Shown: in pieces, positions 58,745-64,000 of the stretch
Numbering within the stretch: the first letter of the stretch is position 1
Layout: every line of letters starts with the position of its first letter
Source: Cryptomeria japonica
Taxonomy: Eukaryota > Streptophyta > Pinopsida > Cupressales > Cupressaceae
Assembly (NCBI RefSeq): GCF_030272615.1
Contig: NC_081414.1
Coordinates: 657,272,292-657,336,291, forward strand
DNA: 64,000 nt
Direction of reading: 5' to 3'
Notes under the pieces: generated by a model
What the model saw: only the letters and a program-made list of their open reading frames with translations
Database searches by the model: none
Told to the model about the DNA's origin: nothing
Translations under genes and position numbers: made by a program

Positions 58745-59034
58745 TCGTACGAGTTTCCTTTTTGGTTCATACGAACTTCCTTTTAGTCTCGTACAATACC
58801 TCATCCTGACTCGTATGAGATTTTAAACTACAAATTCTTGTCTCGTAGTATGTTGATCCTTTGTCGTACGAGTTTATTTTCACTGTCGTACGATAGCTAA
58901 ATCCTTTTCATACGAGTTTATACTTTGAAAATTGTTTACTCATACTAGGTTGATTCTGTCTCGTACGAGTCTGTTTTGCTCTTTGTGTGAAGTTTAATCC
59001 TCTGTTGTGCTAATTGCAAATTTGTGTCGTACGA
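58745..59034. repeat. 22-bp tandem array with palindromic core TCGTACGA, first block
   Basis: TCGTACGA or a close variant starts at 58745, 58767, 58789, 58811, 58843, 58864, 58886, 58908, 58940, 58961 and 59027, with weaker traces at 58983 and 59005. The step is 21-22 bp except twice, 58811 to 58843 and 58908 to 58940, where it is 32. A higher-order unit of about 97-98 bp is thus visible. Variants are mostly C-to-T or G-to-A within the two CpG steps. Confidence 0.9.
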
Positions 59035-59040
59035 GTCTCT

Positions 59041-60254
59041 GGTTCTATGACTTTTTGAAAAAAAATGCAAATTAGAAATTTCAAATTTGTCTATATGTCG
59101 ATAATCTACATTTTCGAAGGCTTTCTGGTCATTTTTAGTCCTTTCCAACAAGGTAAATGGCTCGTAATTTTGAGACCCGAGTAGAAAGTTATGCCTATTT
59201 GAAGTTAGGTTAAAATTTCATATAGTTTTTTTGAAAATTTCATAGTTTAGATCACTAATGCTAATCTTGTTATGTATATGAGATTTTTGCAGCCTAACTC
59301 TTTTCTTGCAGATACGCTTGTCAAAGATACACTTGTCGAAGACAAATTCAAAACACAATCTTGACTACTAATGGATCTATTTTGCAGGTTGCCTAAGGAT
59401 TCAACAAAAACTTTGTGTATTCTTTAAGATTTTTAGGCACACTTCAATTTGGGCTTAAAGAAATGAACTATCATGTCTTATGTGCTTGTGATGATAGGCG
59501 AGTATGCTCTCGCCTTCCTTAGGTGATCAAAAAGCTAGACTCATCTTTTTGTTTTCAATAGTGCATATGTTTAGTGAGCCTGTCACAGTGGGAAAAATTA
59601 ATCACCCTATGAGAATGACCCAAGTGAGTATAGTTGGACCTGAGCATTCCAACTCACTATAATAAATAGGTCTCTGATGATTAAAGTCTCAGAGGATGGG
59701 ATTATTTGAGTCTTCTCTTTGAGATCTCTCATATCAGGCATTTTGTAGGGCCTCGCGGTCTCAATCACGTTTACGTGACTACAACTTGTTTCGGTACCTT
59801 GTCGGGCTATAGGCCTCAATCATGCTTGCATGACTTCAAGGGGTAATTTCAAACGTAATTCTTGACTAAGAACTATAAAAATGGAAGCTACCTGATTCAC
59901 CCCCAAAAGGGTGATAATCTTTGTGCAAGAGAGATAGTAACTCTCCCAAGACACTTGCCATATCGTGCCCCCATTAGCATTTGGAGTCAGATAATACGGC
60001 ATTGAGAATCCATTGCATGAGACGCAACGACCATATTCTGATTAGCTATTGGGTGTGTAGCTAAGTCAGCAAGCAAAGGTTTTCATTCTTAGCCAACTTC
60101 CTTAGCATTTAGCTTGATTGGAGTCAGTGTGTTGTGTATTCATCCCTAAATTGAAAAATCAGACAATTAAAACTAGAAAACCAAAGTAAAACATCAAAAT
60201 TCAGTGATCAAAACTCAAACAAACAAACACTTTTTACACCTATTAAAATACCTA
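59041..60254 (+). other. Leader of element E between the two arrays
   Basis: No credible gene; gag is expected here in a complete element but no capsid or zinc-knuckle word is seen in any frame. Some moderately GC-rich, transcript-like text near 59590-60070 has no recognisable motif. Confidence 0.5.
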
Positions 60255-60502
60255 TTGCATGAGTCATAATTTGTATCATACAAGTCAACTTGCATAAAAT
60301 CATTTGTTGTACTATCTACCATCCTGTGTCGTACGAGTCATCTATTTTGTTGTATGGTCTATAATCCCATGTCGTACGAGTTGCTACTGTTTATATGAAA
60401 AAATATGTTCTGTCATACGGCTATGTATCTTGTGTTGTCCTAAGATAAATCTTATGTCATACGAAACTCTGCATCTATCAGTCCAAAGCTGTGTCTTACA
60501 TG
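60255..60502. repeat. 22-bp tandem array with palindromic core TCGTACGA, second block
   Basis: Cores or variants start at 60255, 60276, 60307, 60329, 60350, 60372, 60413, 60435, 60457 and 60494. The step is again 21-22 bp, with one 31-bp step and one double step of 41 bp. It lies about 1.2 kb after the first block and before the protease frame. Confidence 0.85.
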
Positions 60503-61023
60503 CCTATTTCAGATTTATCATGTATGCCTGATCAATTTGCAGTAAACATAAACACCTATTATCTGTCAATTCGTGCTTAGATTGTTTGCTTGGTTTGCTT
60601 GGTCAAGTTATCATCCATCAAAATCAGACTTTAGAAAATATACACCTCAAGATTTTCAAGTGCTCACCCTTAACAAGTTCAAAATCTAAACATCTCAAAG
60701 TGCATTATCACCCTCTTTGATAAACTGATCACTCAAACATAGTTTCTCATCATGATCAATCATCCTTTATCACGAAACTAAAACGTTTGGTCAGGATAAC
60801 CTTGTCCCACATCATAGGATATATCATTCCTACTGGACTTGGTTCTTATCAAATCACCATCATAGCACTCCTAAACTAAAGATCAAAAAACTTGCAAACC
60901 TTTAAACACTTGAATTCTCTTTTAGTGTCATATCACTCTATTGTCTTGACATTGACTATTGATCACTTCTCAAAACAACTTTTAGACAATCAAACCCTTG
61001 AAACAGAAACAGGAACATTTGAA

Positions 61024-61989
61024 ATGGCTGAAAATCATATTGACATGACATACCAAAGCAAAACACAAGAAGAAAACATGACAAACCAACATATCAGAGA
61101 AATCAAACAAGTTCAAAATCAAAATCCAACTATGTTAAAACCTCACAAGGATTTAAACACATCTCAAAAGAAAAGTGGTTCTTTTATGCACCTCTTAAAG
61201 AGATCCCTAAAGGATTTGGCTAAAGAAGATCAAAATCGTATGTCTAACATTGATCCATCCATCCATAAGCAAATTGATTATCCAAAGGCATTTATTCCTC
61301 CACCTCTTGAAAGCTTGCAAGAACCTTCCATAGCATCCTTGCCAAATAATGCATCCAAACCTAAAGTTCCCCAAGCAATATCTATGATTGCCATCAAACC
61401 TATTTTTGAGGATCCTATTCAAAGCTCATCTCCTTCATATCCAAGCATTAATTCATTGCAACATCCCCAAAGCACTTGCTTGGAAATTGAAGTCCTCATT
61501 CATAGAACACTTGTTAAACATGTCCTGATAGATGGGGGAGCTAGCTTGAACATTTGCTCTATGAATCTTGTCTTTGCTCTAGGATATTCAAAAGATGCAG
61601 TTGATCCCCTGGAAAAGATAAAAATCAAAGCTTGTGGTGAAGAAGAACATTATTCCAAAGGAATGGTGATATTACCCATTAGAGTGGGACCTTTGCAGAA
61701 AGATACAACATGTCAAGTTTTAGACTTGGACCTACCATACAATATACTCTTGGGGAGACCATGGATTCAGGACATACAAGCTATTACATCAATAGGTCAT
61801 CTGTGCTTAAAATTCCCCTACAAGGGACATGAAATCACAATAGCAATAGACTCAAATCTAGTGCAGTGTTGTAATAATCTAAAATTAGCTCAAGAGGTCA
61901 TTATTTCACCTAACAAAGAGGTAGCAACTTCAAGCACACAATCCAAAGAACAATCATTTGAATCAATTTTGTCAAACATGGAAAAATAA
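61024..61989 (+). pseudogene. pol: Aspartic protease region of element E
   Basis: The first ATG in this frame is at 61024 (MAENHIDMTYQ); the frame is open from 60892, and since gag is missing the true start is unknown. About 150 residues of Gln/Ser/Asn-rich spacer lead to the protease: VLIDGGASLNICSM (near 61525-61565) has the catalytic Asp in the D-G-G context typical of Tat/Athila proteases, followed by RVGPLQKDTTCQVLDLDL, LPYNILLGRPWIQDI and HLCLKFPYKGHEITI. It ends in a TAA at 61987, but the same frame stays open beyond. It closely resembles the protease of element B. Confidence 0.82.
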
Positions 61990-62940
61990 ATGCAGCTAAA
62001 AGATCAAGGGAATGAAGAATATTTGCTATCATGGAAAAATAAACAAGAGCAAATTGAGAGGGATGAAGAAGCAGATATAGTAGTCGATGTAGTTCACATG
62101 TATGTAGAACAAACATTAGGAACTATCCTACTTGAATCAGAATCACATTCGACTGACATGGAATTAACCAAGGACGATCAAGATTTTCTTATACGAGGTC
62201 ATTCTGATGAGAGTACCATTCTAGACATGGAAATACATACTGAAAGCCTTGACATCTCTATCATGACCCCTAATATCTTTGAAACTATTCAACCTGAAGA
62301 TACTTTATCCTTAAGCTATCCTGAACCTATGGACTAGGAAAATGAAGGACATACTACTATTGATACCTTTCTGAATGACCATGCCATATCCTTATATCTT
62401 GAGGAAATCAAACCTGCAACAACTTTCATTAGGGATTCCACTAACGTATCTTTGAGTCAAATGGATGTCAAATCTCCTAGTCGCAAAATTGAAAATAAAG
62501 AAAATAATATCAGGTCTACAGCTAAAAACCATTATTTGGCAACATTAGATCGAGAAAAAGTAAAACTAAAGGATGTATCTAACAGTAAAAACCTCCTTGA
62601 GGCATTGGAAGATGGGAGATTTGACACTTTACCTGAATGTTATCAAGAGAAGATATGTATCATAATAGAACCAGCAGAGGCAACTATCATTGGCACAACT
62701 GATCTACATCCAACAACAATCTCTTTATCAGAACTAGCAAGACAAAAATACTTGAAACCATTCAAAAGATGGCAAGTCAATTTTACCTGTTCATATACAA
62801 ACATTCCAAGGTTCGATCCATATCTTACAATACATCACCCGAATATCAGTCCAGGAGCAAGCATCAATAATGGAACACATCATGGATCAAGAGAAAAAAT
62901 CACTAAAGGAACACAACATAAATCAAAAGAAGGCATTCTA
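61990..62940 (+). pseudogene. Unrecognised spacer of the element E polyprotein
   Basis: The protease frame continues for about 317 codons with one TAG (62335). The text is acidic at first (EEADIVVDVVHMYVEQ) and later has LLEALEDGRFDTLPE and LARQKYLKPFKRWQVNF. I recognise none of the RT motifs, and the stretch is too short for RT plus RNase H. Its C-terminal end joins RNase H sequence without the usual first half, so a deletion junction probably lies near 62880-62945. Confidence 0.5.
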
Positions 62941-63180
62941 TTCATCAAAATGGTTGTAGAATGGAACATCAAACAACTTTAGGTCTTTGGAGATTCTCAA
63001 CTTGTCATTAATCAAATCAATGATGACTATCAAACAAAAGATGACAAACCCATGCCTTAGAAAAAGATGGTGGATGATATCAAGAAGTACTTTGTAGAAA
63101 TAACTTTTGAATAGATTCCAAGAAATGACAACAAAGCAGCAGACGCCATGGCTACACTTGCTTCTCTATTGTAGACATAG
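62941..63180 (+). pseudogene. pol: C-terminal half of RNase H of element E
   Basis: Reading on in the same frame: EWNIKQL, TAG, VFGDSQLVINQINDDY, then VDDIKKYFVEITFE, TAG, IPRNDNKAADAMATLASLL. GDSQLV carries the third catalytic Asp and NKAADAMATLAS the last. The first part, with the leading Asp and the Glu, is missing. Stops are TAG at 62980, 63058, 63112, 63172 and 63178; most stand where Gln is expected. RNase H placed next to integrase is typical of the Tat lineage. Confidence 0.75.
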
Positions 63181-63726
63181 GAAAATCAAGAGTGTTATGA
63201 ATTCCTGGTTGAAGAGTTGTTTCATCCTGCCTATAATTGTCCTGATTCCCAAACCATCTATCCACTTATTGGACATGATTCCTCCCGCTATGGCCAAACT
63301 TACACATACCTAAAAGATAACACCCTACCTGCTGACTTATCAAAAAACCAAAAGAGAAATTTTATTCGCCAATCCTCACATTTTACTCTCATCACAGATA
63401 CCCTGTATAAACGAGGTCTAGACGATACTCTCTTATGATGTCTCGAACAAGAAGAATCTAAGAAGGCTTTACATGAAGTCCATAATGGCATTTGTGGCAC
63501 TCATTCAAGTGGTCTTACCCTTTCGAAAAAACTCATACGCTTGGGCTACTATTGGATGGCTATGGAATGAGATTCTTTTAAGATAGCAAGAACATGCAAA
63601 CAATGTCAAATCCATGGGAACTTGATCCATGCACCAACACAAGAACTACATGCTTTAGCAACATCTTGGCCTTTTTGTCAATGGGGACTTGATCTCGTAG
63701 GAAAGGTAAATCCTTCCTCATCCAAG
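63181..63726 (+). pseudogene. pol: Integrase N-terminal part of element E
   Basis: The frame goes on with ENQECYEFLVEELFHPAYN, FTLITDTLYKRGLDDTLL, a TGA, CLEQEESKKAL, then the zinc site: HNGICGTHSSGLTLSKKLIR with two His, and CKQCQIHGN with the two Cys. WPFCQWGLDLVGKVNP starts the catalytic core with its first Asp. At 63726 the sequence returns to GGCATTTGTGG and repeats, so the core never continues. Two stops (TGA at 63436 and 63568). No frameshift occurs between 60892 and 63726. Confidence 0.82.
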
Positions 63727-64000
63727 TGGCATTTGTGGCACTCATTCAAGTGGTCTTACCCTTTCGAAAAAACTCATACGCTTGGGCTACTATTGGATGG
63801 CTATGGAATGAGATTCTTTTAAGATAGCAAGAACATGCAAACAATGTCAAATCCATGGGAACTTGATCCATGCACCAACACAAGAACTACATGCTTTAGC
63901 AACATCTTGGCCTTTTTGTCAATGGGGACTTGATCTCGTAGGAAAGGTAAATCCTTCCTCATCCAAGTGGCATTTGTGGCACTCATTCAAGTGGTCTTAC
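63486..64000 (+). repeat. 241-bp tandem repeat made of integrase sequence
   Basis: TGGCATTTGTGGCACTCATT starts at 63486, 63727 and 63968. The first two units are 241 bp each and identical as far as I can compare; the third is cut off by the window edge after 33 bp. The unit spans the integrase zinc site to the start of its core. Because 241 is not a multiple of three, each unit shifts the frame. Confidence 0.95.

Larger units (their letters stand above)
57720..64000 (+). mobile_element. Element E: Tat-like Ty3/gypsy element, partial, lacking gag and RT
   Basis: It starts with a ~937-bp LTR, a Tat-type primer site and a ~2.2-kb leader, then one long frame carrying protease, an unrecognised spacer, the C-terminal half of RNase H, and integrase. 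The right LTR lies beyond the window. The LTR start TGTAGCATGC resembles A and C. The D-G-G protease and the RNase H directly before integrase are typical of the Tat lineage. gag, RT and the first half of RNase H are missing, so it is a deletion derivative. An identical 241-bp tandem repeat interrupts the integrase at the window edge. Confidence 0.78.

Noticed and set aside
58745-60502. The regularly spaced repeats could suggest a CRISPR array
   Set aside because: The repeat is only about 8-10 bp, degenerate, and sits in a plant retrotransposon leader; no cas gene is present and the intervals are themselves related. It is a minisatellite.
1-64000. Search by eye for tRNA, rRNA, snoRNA and microRNA genes
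   Set aside because: I found no cloverleaf with A and B boxes, no rRNA words and no long hairpin precursor that I could defend; a covariance-model scan would be needed to exclude them.

Overview
This window looks like repeat-dense intergenic DNA from a land plant with a large genome, possibly a gymnosperm (the lineage is inference). It is AT-rich and I found no host protein gene, rRNA or tRNA. Every coding segment I can name comes from a retrotransposon: Ty1/copia, two or more Ty3/gypsy lineages, and plant L1-type LINEs. All are dead, carrying nonsense codons, frameshifts or deletions, and several are nested in one another.

Layout, left to right. Element A (minus strand, 1-12268, running off the left edge) is a Ty3-like LTR element without recognisable pol. 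A nearly complete copia element (minus strand, 5504-11096) sits inside its 5' LTR. From 12272 to 16745 there is no gene, but there is a ~20-bp palindromic array near 15.4 kb and one half of a ~675-bp direct-repeat pair whose partner is at 25.45 kb. Element B (plus, 16746-25133) is a complete LTR element with 1668-bp LTRs that encodes only an acidic repeat protein, an aspartic protease and a G-patch. From 25.1 to 29.5 kb there is no recognisable gene. From 29.6 to 38.5 kb lies a mosaic: a LINE ORF1 remnant, a copia fragment split by a 2.1-kb insertion bounded by a 13-bp duplication and encoding an unrecognised protein, and a 5'-truncated LINE ORF2 with a poly(A) tail.

Element D (plus, 38599 to ~52505) is a chromovirus-like Ty3 element whose ~3-kb 5' LTR is split by element C (plus, 40926-47742, perfect CTTGT duplication). 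C is a relative of A. D has lost the reverse-transcriptase active site by deletion and ends abruptly against a truncated antisense LINE (52505-55200). From 55.2 to 57.7 kb there is no recognisable gene. Element E (plus, 57720 to beyond 64000) is a Tat-like Ty3 element with an LTR, a primer-binding site, a leader carrying two arrays of a 22-bp palindromic repeat, protease, part of RNase H and integrase. It lacks gag and reverse transcriptase, and its integrase runs into an identical 241-bp tandem repeat at the window edge.

How the parts relate. A, B and C share a 3' non-coding module and a G-patch. A and C add an unusual zinc knuckle, and B adds a protease resembling that of E. They read as one lineage of non-autonomous elements that would need reverse transcriptase and integrase from a partner. 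The most unusual material is the G-patch lineage, the 22-bp array in E, the 241-bp array, and the insertion at 31.7-33.85 kb. Every boundary and motif was read by eye; no alignment or database search was run.
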